A DNA stretch of 64,000 nucleotides, taken from NCBI GenBank assembly GCA_964638055.1, contig CAZWXF010000002.1:1-64000 (forward strand), in the 5' to 3' direction. This document shows, piece after piece, positions 8,859 to 17,291 of this stretch. The notes beneath the pieces are model-generated. The model did not search any database and was not told the origin of the DNA. It worked only from the letters and a program-made list of their open reading frames with translations. The position numbers were made by a program, and so were the translations under genes. The first letter of the stretch is position 1. Each line of letters opens with the position of its first letter. The DNA is from Prado023 sp964638055. Its GTDB lineage: Bacteria > Actinomycetota > Actinomycetes > S36-B12 > CAIYMF01.

Positions 8859-9775
8859 CTCACACCCGGGACGATCGCGGCCACCTTCTCCACCAGTCGT
8901 CGCTCGTCGCCGTACGCCAGGCGGCGGGACACCTGGTCGAAGGGCACCCATTCGACGGCCTCCACCTCGATGTCCTCGTCGGAGAGCTCGCCGCCGACGG
9001 CCTCGATCACGAAGTGGTGAACGGTCTTGTGTATCCGCTTGTCCTCGACGATGAACCAGAAGTCGATCACGCCCAAGGGGGCGACGATCCGACCGACCAG
9101 GCCGGTCTCCTCGTTGACCTCGCGCAGGGCCGCCTCCTCCGGGGTCTCGCCCGCCTCGACGTGGCCCTTGGGCAGGCTCCAGAGGAGCCGGGAGCGCCGG
9201 TCGTGCCGGGCGATGAGCGCCACTGCCGGAGGCTTGGAGGTGAGATCGAGGACGACGCCACCGGCTGAGGTCTCCTCCACGCGGGGCAGGCGCCGACCAC
9301 GGAACCCCGGCGCGCGCACCTTGCGGGCGCCGCGTCCCGCCGCCATGAGGCTTGCGGGGTTGGGGAAGAGCCTCCGACCGGGCGACTCGGCCGTCTTGGC
9401 CTTGTCGCTCGCCGACTCGTCAGCGTCCCGAGCGCCCGCGTCGGCGTCCGCTGCCGGTTCGCGGGGATCCGCCGGGTCGGTACGCGGACCGGGTCCCGGG
9501 GTGCCCTTCGACGAGTTGGCAGGATGGTGGGGCCGCGGCAGGGTGCCCGGGGTGGGGGTGCTGGCGCTCCCGACCGCGGGGATCACCTGCGGCTGCGCCA
9601 TGCCATGCTCCTCGATCGTCGGAGGAGCTGTCGTCGCACCGCCCTTGTCGGCGGCATCCTCGGTCCGCCCGGGGCTGGGGTCCTGGCGTGGGTGACGCAG
9701 GTCGGCCGGTGTGGGGATGCGAAGGCGGCGACCCTCGCGCCGCGCGGGCAGCGCGCGGTCAGGGTCCTCGGCCAT
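8855..9775 (-). CDS. NUDIX hydrolase (MutT4-like)
   Basis: The C-terminal half is a NUDIX domain with the signature GHVEAGETPEEAALREVNEETG, preceded by LLWSLPK. These enzymes hydrolyse nucleoside diphosphate derivatives; the substrate is unknown. The N-terminus is long, Pro/Ala/Asp-rich and disordered, as in the mycobacterial neighbour of pcnA. The start is ambiguous. ATG 9775 has TATCCT 7 bases upstream and would be leaderless. ATG 9601 (248 residues) has GAGGAG 6 bases upstream. It heads the murJ operon and is divergent from pcnA, with only 36 bases between start codons. Confidence 0.88.
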   Translation of the reverse strand: MAEDPDRALPARREGRRLRIPTPADLRHPRQDPSPGRTEDAADKGGATTAPPTIEEHGMAQPQVIPAVGSASTPTPGTLPRPHHPANSSKGTPGPGPRTDPADPREPAADADAGARDADESASDKAKTAESPGRRLFPNPASLMAAGRGARKVRAPGFRGRRLPRVEETSAGGVVLDLTSKPPAVALIARHDRRSRLLWSLPKGHVEAGETPEEAALREVNEETGLVGRIVAPLGVIDFWFIVEDKRIHKTVHHFVIEAVGGELSDEDIEVEAVEWVPFDQVSRRLAYGDERRLVEKVAAIVPGVR

Positions 9776-9782
9776 GCCGGTC

Positions 9783-9803
9783 AGGATAGCGGCCACGTAG
9801 GCT
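9783..9803. promoter_or_regulatory. Compact divergent promoter, NUDIX/murJ operon versus pcnA
   Basis: Two -10 elements lie back to back. TATCCT on the minus strand (plus 9783-9788) is 7 bases from the NUDIX ATG. TAGGCT on the plus strand (9798-9803) is 8 bases from the pcnA GTG. Both spacings fit leaderless transcripts. No convincing -35 is visible on either strand. Confidence 0.6.
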
Positions 9804-9811
9804 AACGGCCC

Positions 9812-11302
9812 GTGCCTGCGCATCCCCCACGCGCCGCGCTGGAGGCTGCCAGCCGGTCGGCGATCGACGCCCTCCTCCAATCGCGCCCGCAGCTCATGGA
9901 GCTGGCCGGCAGGATGTCCGCTGCCGGGCATGAGGTAGCGCTGGTGGGGGGATCGGTCCGCGATGCCGTGCGCCTGGGCAGGGCCGCTGACCTGGACCTG
10001 GCCACCTCGGCGCGCCCCAAGGAGACGCTGGCAGTGCTCGCCGGGTGGGCCGAGGCGACGTGGGACATCGGGATCGAGTTCGGCACGGTCGGGGCGCGTC
10101 GGGGGGGCGAGTCCTTCGAGATCACGACCTATCGGGCCGATGCCTACGACAGGGCAACCCGCAAGCCCGCAGTGTCCTATGGGACATCGCTCCTCGAAGA
10201 CCTGGGACGGCGAGACTTCACGATCAACGCGATGGCCGTCCGACTGCCCGATGCGACGTTCGTGGACCCCTTCGACGGACTGGCCGACCTGGCTGGGAAG
10301 GTCCTGCGCACGCCGGCCACGCCACAGGAGTCCTTCGCCGACGACCCGCTGCGGATGATGCGGGCCGCGCGGTTCGCCGCACAGCTCGGCGTCCAGCTGG
10401 CACCCGAGGTCGCGGCGGCGATGACGGGAATGGCCGAACGGATCACCATGGTCTCGGCAGAACGGGTCCGCGACGAGCTGGCGAAGCTTCTCCTCGCGGC
10501 GGGCCCCCGTCCCGGTCTGGCGCTGCTCGTCGACTCGGGCCTTGCCGACCATGTCCTGCCCGAGCTGCCCGCGCTGCGCCTGGAGATGGACGAGCACCAC
10601 CGCCACAAGGACGTCTACCAGCACTCGCTGACCGTCCTGGAGCAGGCCATCGACCTGGAGCAGTCCCACGACCCCGCGACCGGACCCGACCTCGTGCTGC
10701 GACTGGCCGCACTGCTGCACGACGTCGGCAAGCCGCGGACGCGTCGCTTCGAGGGCGGGGGCCGGGTCAGCTTCCACCACCACGAGGTCGTCGGGGCCAA
10801 GATGGTCCGCAGGCGGCTGACCGCGCTGCGCTTCCCACGAACGGTCGTCGAGGACGTGTCGAACCTCGTCGAGCTGCACCTGCGCTTCCACGGCTACGGG
10901 CAGGGAGGGTGGACCGACTCGGCCGTCCGCAGGTACGTCCGGGATGCCGGGGACCAGCTCGTCCGGCTGCACAAGCTGACCCGTGCTGACTGCACCACGC
11001 GGAATGCTCGCAAGGCCGCGGCCCTGCGGCGGACCTACGACAGCCTCGAGGTACGGATCGCCGAGCTCGCCTCGGCCGAGGAGCTGGCAGCCATTCGGCC
11101 GGACCTGAACGGCGAGCAGATCATGGCCGTGCTGGGGATCCCGCCGGGACCCGACGTCGGTCGCGCCTACCGCTGGCTGCTGGAGCGCCGTCTGGATGAG
11201 GGTCCCCTGGGGCAGGACGCCGCCGAGAGCGAGCTGCGGGCGTGGTGGGCAGCCGATCACCCCGACGGACCCCAGCATCCCGAGCCGCGGCCGGCCGGCT
11301 GA
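9812..11302 (+). CDS. pcnA: CCA tRNA nucleotidyltransferase / class II poly(A)-polymerase-family protein
   Basis: This 496-residue protein has the nucleotidyltransferase motif LVGGSVRDAVRLGRAADLDLATSA (about residues 48-70) and RRDFTINAMA (about 130). A C-terminal HD domain carries LLHDVGKPRTR (about 305). It adds or repairs the 3' CCA of tRNA. The tRNA-Leu gene in this window does not encode CCA, so the enzyme is needed. The start GTG 9812 is favoured by TAGGCT 8 bases upstream (leaderless). Its position divergent to the NUDIX-murJ operon matches mycobacteria. Confidence 0.93.
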   Translation: MPAHPPRAALEAASRSAIDALLQSRPQLMELAGRMSAAGHEVALVGGSVRDAVRLGRAADLDLATSARPKETLAVLAGWAEATWDIGIEFGTVGARRGGESFEITTYRADAYDRATRKPAVSYGTSLLEDLGRRDFTINAMAVRLPDATFVDPFDGLADLAGKVLRTPATPQESFADDPLRMMRAARFAAQLGVQLAPEVAAAMTGMAERITMVSAERVRDELAKLLLAAGPRPGLALLVDSGLADHVLPELPALRLEMDEHHRHKDVYQHSLTVLEQAIDLEQSHDPATGPDLVLRLAALLHDVGKPRTRRFEGGGRVSFHHHEVVGAKMVRRRLTALRFPRTVVEDVSNLVELHLRFHGYGQGGWTDSAVRRYVRDAGDQLVRLHKLTRADCTTRNARKAAALRRTYDSLEVRIAELASAEELAAIRPDLNGEQIMAVLGIPPGPDVGRAYRWLLERRLDEGPLGQDAAESELRAWWAADHPDGPQHPEPRPAG

Positions 11303-11414
11303 CTGCCCGGGCGCGTCCCGAGGGCCCGCGCCTCCCCTGGGATGGCCCTTCGCTGAGGTTGAATGCGAGGCGGGTCGGTCCACCGTGGGACCGGGATCGT
11401 CGAGGAAGGTGCCC

Positions 11415-13364
11415 GTGCCAGCCACCCCGTCCCGCGCTCGCGACGGGTCCCACCCGTCCGCCCCTGCTGCGGGGCAGCGCCCGGCGCGCTCGGGACGCCC
11501 GCCACAGGGTCGGGGACGTCCGGGGCTGCCTCGCCTGCCGGGGCTGGACGGGCTGCGGGCCGTCGCCGTGGCCGCGGTCGTGCTCTATCACGGCGGCGCC
11601 GGGTGGCTGCCCGGCGGATTCCTCGGCGTGGACGTCTTCTTCGTGCTCTCCGGGTTCCTGATCACCTCGCTGCTGCTCGTCGAGCTGGAGTGCTCGGGCC
11701 GGGTCTCCTTCCTCGTCTTCTACGCCCGCCGCGCCCGCCGGCTCCTCCCCGCGCTGCTGGTGACCCTCGCCCTGTGCGCGCTGCTGGCCGCGACGGTGGC
11801 GAACGACGTCGCCACCGGCTATCGGCGGGATCTGCCCGGGGTCCTCCTCTACGTCGCGAACTGGCAGTCGATCCTGACCCAGGCCTCGTACTTCGAGTTC
11901 ATCGGCCGCCCGGGCCTGCTCCAGCACCTGTGGTCCCTGGCGGTGGAGGAGCAGTTCTACCTCATGTGGCCGGTCGTGGCCGTCCTGCTGTTCCGGTGGC
12001 GCGGCGCGCGGCTGGTCGGCTGGGTCGCACTGGGCGGCGCGCTGCTGTCAACGGCCCTCCTGGTCGCCGGCGGAGTCGCTTGGCGCATGCCGGTCGCCGC
12101 TGATCCCAGTCGGCTCTACTTCGGCACCGACACGCACACGATGGGGATACTGCTGGGGGCGGCGCTGGCCGTGCTCTGGCGACCCGGGCGCACGCGGGCA
12201 CACCTCGCGCGGGGTCCGCAGGCCGTGATCGGCGGGGCTGGACTGCTCGCTCTCCTGGGCCTGGTGGTGTGCTTCGCCCGCCTGGGGGAGTACTCGACGT
12301 TCCTCTACCGCGGTGGCTTCCTCGTCGTGGCCGCCCTGTCGGCCGTCGTGGTGGCCGCGGCGTCCCATCGCGGCGCGGTGTTCGGTCGCGTGCTGGGAAT
12401 CCGGCCCCTGCGCTGGATCGGGCTGCGCTCGTACGGGATCTATCTGCTGCACTGGCCCCTGTTCGTCGTCACTCGCCCGGGCACGGACATCCCGCTGGCG
12501 GGGGCGCCGGCGACGGTGCTGCGAATCGCGGTCCTGCTCGCGCTGGCAGAGCTGAGCTATCGGTACGTGGAGCTCCCGGTCCGTCGGGGCGCGCTGGGTC
12601 GTGCCGTGCGCAGGCTGCCTGACCTGAGGCCGCACACGCCCGGCGTCTGGACGTCGGTGGCCGCCACGGCGGTGGCGGTCGTGGTCGTGTTCACAGGTGC
12701 CCGGGTGCTGACTGCCACCACACCTGTCGCGGCCAGCGGTGCGAGCGGTGCCGTCGGCGAGGCCGCGGCGGATCCCGCCAGCGGCGTCCTGCCATGGCCG
12801 GGCCCGGACATCGCCTTCCTCAGCGGCCTGGCCCGCGGCGAGCCCTGGGCGGTGGACGAGCGTGCGCGACGCTCCGGCAGGCACGAGCCCATCGTCTCGG
12901 CCTTCGGGGACTCCGTGCTGCTGGGCGCGGCGGGGGCGCTGCAGAAGGAGGGCCTGCTGCTGGACCTGCACGCGAAGGTGGGCAGCCAGGCTGAGGCCGT
13001 GGGCGAGCTGATCTCCTCGCGGATGGCCGCGGGCAAGCTCCACGATCGGGTGATCCTTCACATCGGGGACAACGGGATCGTGTCCCGGACCGAGCTCACC
13101 GGCATGCTGGACGAGCTGTCCAGGGTGGGGCATGTGGCCATCACGACCGTGCGGGTCCCCCGACCCTGGATGGCCCCGAACAACGCCCTGATCAGGCAGG
13201 TCGCGGCATCCCGTGCCAACGTCCGCCTCGTCGACTGGGCCGAGCTGTCCCAGGGACACCCGACGTACCTGACCTCGGACGGCGTCCACCTGACCGCGGC
13301 GGGAGCCCGTGTCTACGCGGATGCGATGCGCGAGGCCCTGGGGCTGTCCAGGCCGCCTGACTGA
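11415..13364 (+). CDS. Membrane O-acyltransferase (OafA/YrhL type) with C-terminal SGNH domain
   Basis: This protein of about 649 residues has a basic N-terminus and then an acyltransferase-3 membrane domain of about 10-11 helices. The domain opens with LDGLRAVAVAAVVLYH (catalytic-type His) and contains FFVLSGFLIT. After the last helix (about residue 430) comes an extracytoplasmic SGNH-hydrolase-like domain with FGDSVLLG, HIGDNG and DGVHLTAAGA. Such two-domain enzymes acetylate surface polymers such as peptidoglycan or polysaccharides; the substrate is unknown. GTG 11415 is chosen because AGGAAG lies 6 bases upstream. The gene is downstream of pcnA, probably with its own promoter. Confidence 0.88.
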   Translation: MPATPSRARDGSHPSAPAAGQRPARSGRPPQGRGRPGLPRLPGLDGLRAVAVAAVVLYHGGAGWLPGGFLGVDVFFVLSGFLITSLLLVELECSGRVSFLVFYARRARRLLPALLVTLALCALLAATVANDVATGYRRDLPGVLLYVANWQSILTQASYFEFIGRPGLLQHLWSLAVEEQFYLMWPVVAVLLFRWRGARLVGWVALGGALLSTALLVAGGVAWRMPVAADPSRLYFGTDTHTMGILLGAALAVLWRPGRTRAHLARGPQAVIGGAGLLALLGLVVCFARLGEYSTFLYRGGFLVVAALSAVVVAAASHRGAVFGRVLGIRPLRWIGLRSYGIYLLHWPLFVVTRPGTDIPLAGAPATVLRIAVLLALAELSYRYVELPVRRGALGRAVRRLPDLRPHTPGVWTSVAATAVAVVVVFTGARVLTATTPVAASGASGAVGEAAADPASGVLPWPGPDIAFLSGLARGEPWAVDERARRSGRHEPIVSAFGDSVLLGAAGALQKEGLLLDLHAKVGSQAEAVGELISSRMAAGKLHDRVILHIGDNGIVSRTELTGMLDELSRVGHVAITTVRVPRPWMAPNNALIRQVAASRANVRLVDWAELSQGHPTYLTSDGVHLTAAGARVYADAMREALGLSRPPD

Positions 13365-13389
13365 GCAGGCGCCAGGGGGCATGCGGGAT

Positions 13390-13419
13390 TTGGCCGGGTG
13401 CCCCCCGCCCGGCTACGAT
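13390..13419 (+). promoter_or_regulatory. Promoter of tRNA-Leu
   Basis: TTGGCC (13390-13395) and TACGAT (13414-13419) are separated by 18 bases and lie about 33 bases upstream of the mature tRNA 5' end. The spacer holds a GCCGGG...CCCGGC stem that could also terminate the acyltransferase transcript. Confidence 0.6.
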
Positions 13420-13452
13420 CAGCGGGCTGGTCGGCATCTTCGGGCCAGCGAG

Positions 13453-13536
13453 GCGCGAGTGGCGGAATAGGCAGACGCGCACGGTTCAGGTCCGTGTGTC
13501 CGTAAGGACATGGGGGTTCAACTCCCCCCTCGCGCA
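13453..13536 (+). tRNA. tRNA-Leu (anticodon CAG)
   Basis: The acceptor arms GCGCGAG and CTCGCGC pair perfectly. The anticodon stem CACGG/CCGTG encloses the loop TTCAGGT, giving CAG, which reads CUG. A long variable arm (GTCCGTAAGGAC) is typical of class II tRNA-Leu. The T arm GGGGG-TTCAACT-CCCCC is intact. The 3' CCA is not encoded. Confidence 0.95.
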
Positions 13537-13860
13537 CAGTGGTGAAGCGGCCTCTGGCCTGGGGATGCGTCCTTCAGGTCGGGGCCGTTCCTTTCATGGG
13601 TCCACATGTGGCTCTGCCGACGTTGCCCTCTGCCGACGTTGCCATGGGCGCGGATGCGTCGGGCCAGGGTGACCCCGTCCTCCCCCCTCGACCGCCGCCC
13701 CTGCCTGGACGCGCTGGGTTCGCGGATGGCTGCCTCGTGACGGGTCACGGCGACGAACATGAGCGATCCCTCATCGGGACCTCATCGCCGTGTAACGGCG
13801 GACCGCCATCGTTTCAAGCACGTCGGACGACAGGTCCGACCCCCAAGAGGGAGGAAAGAG
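13537..13860. other. Intergenic region between tRNA-Leu and the small basic protein
   Basis: No convincing gene is seen in these 324 bases. They contain two perfect head-to-tail copies of a 16-bp unit (CTCTGCCGACGTTGCC, 13612-13627 and 13628-13643). They also contain the half-site array at 13759-13785 and a perfect 7-bp inverted repeat (GTCGGAC-N5-GTCCGAC, 13822-13840) that could fold in the 5' leader of the next gene. Confidence 0.6.
13759..13785 (+). promoter_or_regulatory. Response-regulator box A, upstream of the small basic protein/ABC/kinase operon
   Basis: Half-sites ATGAG (13759), CTCAT (13770) and CTCAT (13781) are spaced exactly 11 bp apart (5-bp sites, 6-bp gaps). A degenerate fourth position is at 13792. 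A hexamer CATCGT (13807-13812), with the conserved A and T of a -10 element, starts 10 bases after that fourth position. The geometry and orientation to the downstream gene equal those of boxes B and C. Confidence 0.65.
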
Positions 13861-14010
13861 ATGGCGCGCTCCGCACTGTTCGCGGCGCTGGCCCCGGCTC
13901 GTCGTCGAGCCGCTGCCGGCAGCTCCAGCGACTCGTCCCGACCGAAGCGTCGGCGCAAGAAGAAGCGTCGCCGCAAGATCCGTCGTCGTCGTCGCAGCTC
14001 GTCGAGCTGA
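13861..14010 (+). CDS. Small polycationic protein, 49 residues
   Basis: The ATG is preceded by GGGAGGAAAGAG, a very strong ribosome binding site. The peptide starts MARSALFAALAPARRR, continues with a Ser-rich stretch, and ends in a block of Arg/Lys closed by four Ser. It has 21 Arg/Lys against one Asp in 49 residues. No known domain is recognised. It is first in a likely operon with an ABC exporter (110 bases downstream) and a kinase. Possible roles, all inferred, are a nucleic-acid-binding protein, a ribosome-associated small protein, or an exported cationic peptide. The N-terminal hydrophobic stretch is too short for a classical signal peptide. Confidence 0.72.
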   Translation: MARSALFAALAPARRRAAAGSSSDSSRPKRRRKKKRRRKIRRRRRSSSS

Positions 14011-14120
14011 CCTTGACCGTCAGCCGCGCGGGGGGCTCCGGAGACCACCCGGGGCCCCTCGCACGCGCCCGCACGCGGGTCCTGGCCTTCCTCCGCCCGG
14101 CCGCGGAGGGGGAGGGCCTT

Positions 14121-15875
14121 GTGGCGCTTGCCCCCCAGGTGGCGCTGCGCCGCACCCTGGCCCGGGTGGCTCCCCTGCTGCGTCCGCACCGCTGGGGGAT
14201 CGTCGCGCTCTTGGCCGTGGTCGTGCTCCTGCCGGCCATCGAGGCCGTCGAGATCTGGCTGTTCCAGCGGGTCGTCGACGACGTCCTCGTCCCGATGTCG
14301 GTGCAGCCCCTGCTCGGACTGGCCGCCGCGTACGTGGGCCTGTCCCTGGCCAGCGGCCTGCTCGGCTGGGTCGACGAGTACGTCTCCACCTGGGTGGGCA
14401 CCCGGATCTCGCTGGACGTGCGCCGCCAGATGCTGGCGCGGGTCCACCAGGCACCGGTGACCGTGGTGGACCGGGCCCGCACCGGCGACCTGCTCACCCG
14501 GCTGACCAGCGACGCCCGCTCGGTGGAGCAGCTCCTGCTCTCAGGCCTGGTGGACGGAGTGAGCGTCGTGACGCGCCTGGTGCTGTTCACCGGAGCGCTG
14601 CTGCTCATCGACTGGCAGCTGGCCCTGCTGTCGCTGGTGGTCGCTCCCCTGCTCTGGTGGACTGCGCGCCGGTTCGGCCGGCGCCTCAAGCAGGTGTCCC
14701 GCGAGCGCCGCCGCCGGGCCGGCTCGATGGCCTCCCTGGCCGAGCAGAGCGTGAGCTCCCTGGCACTTGTCCAGGTGCACGGACGAGCCGGGGCCGAGGA
14801 GGAGCGCTTCGATCGCGAGGGCCGGGCCATCGTGGCAGCCGAGCTCGAAGCGGCTCGGATCCGGGCGCTGTACCCCGTGGTCGTGGACCTGCTCGAGCTG
14901 CTCGGGCTGCTCGCCGTCCTGGGATTGGGAACCTGGACGCTCTCCCAGGGACGCCTCACCCTCGGTGAGCTGCTCGTCTTCCTGACGTTCCTGTCCCAGC
15001 TGTACAGGCCGGTTCGCGAGCTGGCCTCGCTCGGCGTCGAGCTGGTCACGGCCACCGCCGGCGTGGAGCGGGTCCTCGAGGTGCTGGACTACCCAGACGG
15101 GCCGGCGGAGCCGGCCGACCCGATCCACGTGTCACGCTTCGAGGGCCGCCTCCTGGTGCAGGACGTGGGCTACACGTATCCGGACTCGACCCGGCCCGCG
15201 GTGTCGGAGGTGACCCTGTCCGCATCGCCTGGCACCCTGGTCGCGCTGGCCGGCCCCAGCGGAGCCGGCAAGTCGACGCTGATCCGGCTCATCGCCCGGC
15301 TCGCCGATCCGGACGAGGGCGCCATCCTGCTGGACGGCGTGGACGTGCGTCGCCTGCCGCTGGCCGACCTGCGCGGACAGGTCGCCGTCGTGCTGCAGGA
15401 GGCACCGATGCTGGACGCCACGATCCGCGACAACGTGACCTTCGCCCGGCCCGACGCCTCGGACGCCGACATCTGGGCCGCCTTGGACGCCGCCGGGGCC
15501 ACCGACTTCGTCACCGAGCTGCCCGAGGCACTGGACACCCCCATGCGTCGTGCGGGCGCGGCGTTCAGCGGTGGCCAGCGCCAACGCATCGCCCTGGCCC
15601 GCGCCCTGGCCCTCGACGCGAGCGTCCTGGTGCTCGACGAGCCGACCACCGGGCTTGACGCGGAAGCCTCCCAGCGCCTGGCCGCCACCCTGCGCCGGCT
15701 GGCGCGGGACCGGACCGTGCTCGTGGCCAGCCACGACCCCGTCGTCCTGGAGGCCGCGGACACCATCGTCGCCGTCCGGGCCCATCGGCCCGAACCCTCG
15801 GCGGGTCTGCCCGACCGGCCGCCGGGACAGGGTCCGACCCGGTCCGGGGACCCCGGCGTGGCGGTGGCCCGATGA
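14121..15875 (+). CDS. ABC exporter, fused membrane and ATP-binding domains
   Basis: This protein of about 584 residues has six predicted helices (about residues 30-310) in an exporter-type ABC_membrane fold. The ATPase domain has Walker A GPSGAGKST, signature FSGGQRQR, Walker B VLVLDEP and H-loop ASHD. It should act as a homo- or heterodimer exporting a peptide, lipid or drug; the substrate is unknown. GTG 14121 is chosen because GGAGGGGGAGGG lies just upstream and the length then matches half-transporter exporters. A TTG at 14013 is possible but has no ribosome binding site. Its last codons overlap the kinase start (ATGA). The peptide gene just upstream makes a peptide substrate worth considering. 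Confidence 0.88.
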   Translation: MALAPQVALRRTLARVAPLLRPHRWGIVALLAVVVLLPAIEAVEIWLFQRVVDDVLVPMSVQPLLGLAAAYVGLSLASGLLGWVDEYVSTWVGTRISLDVRRQMLARVHQAPVTVVDRARTGDLLTRLTSDARSVEQLLLSGLVDGVSVVTRLVLFTGALLLIDWQLALLSLVVAPLLWWTARRFGRRLKQVSRERRRRAGSMASLAEQSVSSLALVQVHGRAGAEEERFDREGRAIVAAELEAARIRALYPVVVDLLELLGLLAVLGLGTWTLSQGRLTLGELLVFLTFLSQLYRPVRELASLGVELVTATAGVERVLEVLDYPDGPAEPADPIHVSRFEGRLLVQDVGYTYPDSTRPAVSEVTLSASPGTLVALAGPSGAGKSTLIRLIARLADPDEGAILLDGVDVRRLPLADLRGQVAVVLQEAPMLDATIRDNVTFARPDASDADIWAALDAAGATDFVTELPEALDTPMRRAGAAFSGGQRQRIALARALALDASVLVLDEPTTGLDAEASQRLAATLRRLARDRTVLVASHDPVVLEAADTIVAVRAHRPEPSAGLPDRPPGQGPTRSGDPGVAVAR

Positions 15876-16654
15876 GCAGCCGTGTGCTGCCCGGGTACCG
15901 CCTGGACCACCTCATCCATCGCGGTCACTCGTTCGAGGTCTACGCCGCGTGGAGCCTGGAGCGTGACTGCCCGGTGGTGGTCAAGCGGGCCAGGCAGGCG
16001 GCCGACCCGGAGGCGGTCAGCCGGCTCCTCGCCGAGGGGCGGCTGCTGACCACGCTGTCCCACCCACACCTCGTCCGGGCCTACGAGGTGCGGGCAGACC
16101 CGCGGGCCTGCGTCGTGCTGGAGACCCTGCCCGGTCGGACCCTGGGCCACCTCTTCGACGACGGCCCGATCCCGGCCCCCGACGTGGTCATGCTCGGCCG
16201 ACAGCTGCTGTCCGTGCTGTCCTACCTGCACGTCAAGGGGATCGTGCATGCCGACCTCAAGCCCGGCAACGCCACTGTCCACGCCGGACTGGTGCGGGTG
16301 ATCGACCTGTCACTGGCCCAGCCCCCCGGTCCGTGGCGTCGGCGGGCCGGGACACCGGGGTACCTTGCCCCCGAGCAGGCATCGCAGGGGCATGTCGGTC
16401 CGGCCACCGACGTCTGGGGCCTCGGTCTGCTGCTGTTGGAAGCCGCCGCTGGGGACGACCCGTACCCGGTGGGCTGTCCGGAGTACGACGAGGACCGCGG
16501 TCCCCTGCTGCCTCCTGCGGCGCTGCGCCGGCGGCGGCGGGTGTCACGCGCGCTCAGCGACCTGCTGGAGGCGATGACCGCGATGGACCCCGCCGAGCGG
16601 CTGTCCATGCCTCAGGTGCGTGCCGAGCTGCACCGTCTCCCCGGTCGGGACTGA
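15872..16654 (+). CDS. Soluble Ser/Thr protein kinase
   Basis: This 260-residue protein is little more than a Hanks-type kinase domain, with no membrane helix or sensor region. The Lys of the ATP site is in CPVVVKRA. The catalytic loop is HADLKPGN, keeping Asp, Lys and Asn. The DFG motif reads DLS. The activation segment ends GTPGYLAPEQ. The core residues needed for phosphotransfer are present. It is coupled to the ABC exporter by a 4-base overlap, so the exporter or the small basic protein is a plausible substrate (inference). It converges on the Ser/Pro/Asp-rich protein gene. Confidence 0.85.
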   Translation: MSSRVLPGYRLDHLIHRGHSFEVYAAWSLERDCPVVVKRARQAADPEAVSRLLAEGRLLTTLSHPHLVRAYEVRADPRACVVLETLPGRTLGHLFDDGPIPAPDVVMLGRQLLSVLSYLHVKGIVHADLKPGNATVHAGLVRVIDLSLAQPPGPWRRRAGTPGYLAPEQASQGHVGPATDVWGLGLLLLEAAAGDDPYPVGCPEYDEDRGPLLPPAALRRRRRVSRALSDLLEAMTAMDPAERLSMPQVRAELHRLPGRD

Positions 16655-16722
16655 CCGCCTCAGCGCAGACACCGGTCGGGCGCGGTCCGTCGGCGGACGG
16701 CGGCGCCCGTCGGGAAGCGCCG

Positions 16723-17184
16723 TCAGTCGGCCGAGTCAGGGGAGTCTGGGGAATCCGGCGAATCAGCGGAGTCAGCGGAGTCAGCGGAGTCCGGAGAGTC
16801 GACGGAGGCAGGAGAGTCGGGGGAATCCGGAGAGTCCGCTGACTGGGGGGCCACCGTCACTGCGGGTGCACGGCCTTCCGCCTGGGGTCCAGGGGGAGGA
16901 GTCTGGGCGGCGGCCCGGGGGCTCACGTGCCGCGCCGGCGGGCTGTCCGGGCTGTCCAGTGACCCACCGCCCCCCGCCGGGCTCAGCCAGTCGGCATCTC
17001 CCGCGACGCCGCCCAGGGACTGGGCATCCGCCCCTGAAGACGTCGTCTGGGGGTCGGCCAGCTGCAGCTGGACCCCTGGACCCAGGGAGGGGGAGTCCCG
17101 TCCGACATCCGACGAGGCGGCAATCGCCCCGGTTGCCCCCAGGGCCAGGGCGCCACTGATCACCAACCACTTCTTCGCGCTCAT
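16723..17184 (-). CDS. Small secreted Ser/Pro/Asp-rich anionic protein
   Basis: This 153-residue protein has a perfect-looking ribosome binding site (AGGAGG, 7 bases before ATG). An N-terminal signal peptide reads MSAKKWLVISGALALGATGA, with likely cleavage near residue 25. The mature chain is low-complexity and acidic. Its last 40 residues are built from SPD and SAD triplets. No enzymatic domain is recognised. It lies immediately downstream of the response regulator gene but has its own box (B), so it is a likely output of that system. Small secreted acidic proteins beside two-component systems are known in actinomycetes, without clear function. It may bind cations or cationic peptides outside the cell; this is speculation. 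Confidence 0.8.
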   Translation of the reverse strand: MSAKKWLVISGALALGATGAIAASSDVGRDSPSLGPGVQLQLADPQTTSSGADAQSLGGVAGDADWLSPAGGGGSLDSPDSPPARHVSPRAAAQTPPPGPQAEGRAPAVTVAPQSADSPDSPDSPASVDSPDSADSADSADSPDSPDSPDSAD

Positions 17185-17253
17185 CGCGGTCCTCCTGCTC
17201 GGGTGCCGCTGCACCTGCTGGCGCGGGCGTGTCCCTGACTGTCCGACACGCGC

Positions 17254-17291
17254 GTGAGAGGGAGAGGAGATCGGGATGAGAGTCGGCTCAT
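17254..17291 (-). promoter_or_regulatory. Response-regulator box B, upstream of the secreted Ser/Pro/Asp protein
   Basis: On the plus strand, GTGAG (17254), AGGAG (17265), ATGAG (17276) and CTCAT (17287) lie at exact 11-bp steps. Read toward the minus-strand gene this is ATGAG-CTCAT-CTCCT-CTCAC. Ten bases further on, GACAGT has the form of a weak -10. The array overlaps the stop codon of the response regulator gene. The inner inverted repeat GGATGAG-N6-CTCATCC could alternatively be read as a terminator stem. Confidence 0.68.

Noticed and set aside
8855..11425. NUDIX gene read as an 856-residue protein starting at 11425
   Set aside because: The extra part is antisense to pcnA. Promoter and ribosome binding site evidence place the start at 9775 or 9601.
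13822..13840. Riboswitch in the leader of the small basic protein
   Set aside because: Only one 7-bp hairpin is visible; nothing resembles a known riboswitch class.
13539..14120. ABC exporter extended upstream to 13539 or 14013
   Set aside because: The extension covers the small basic protein gene in another frame. GTG 14121 has a strong ribosome binding site and gives the family length.
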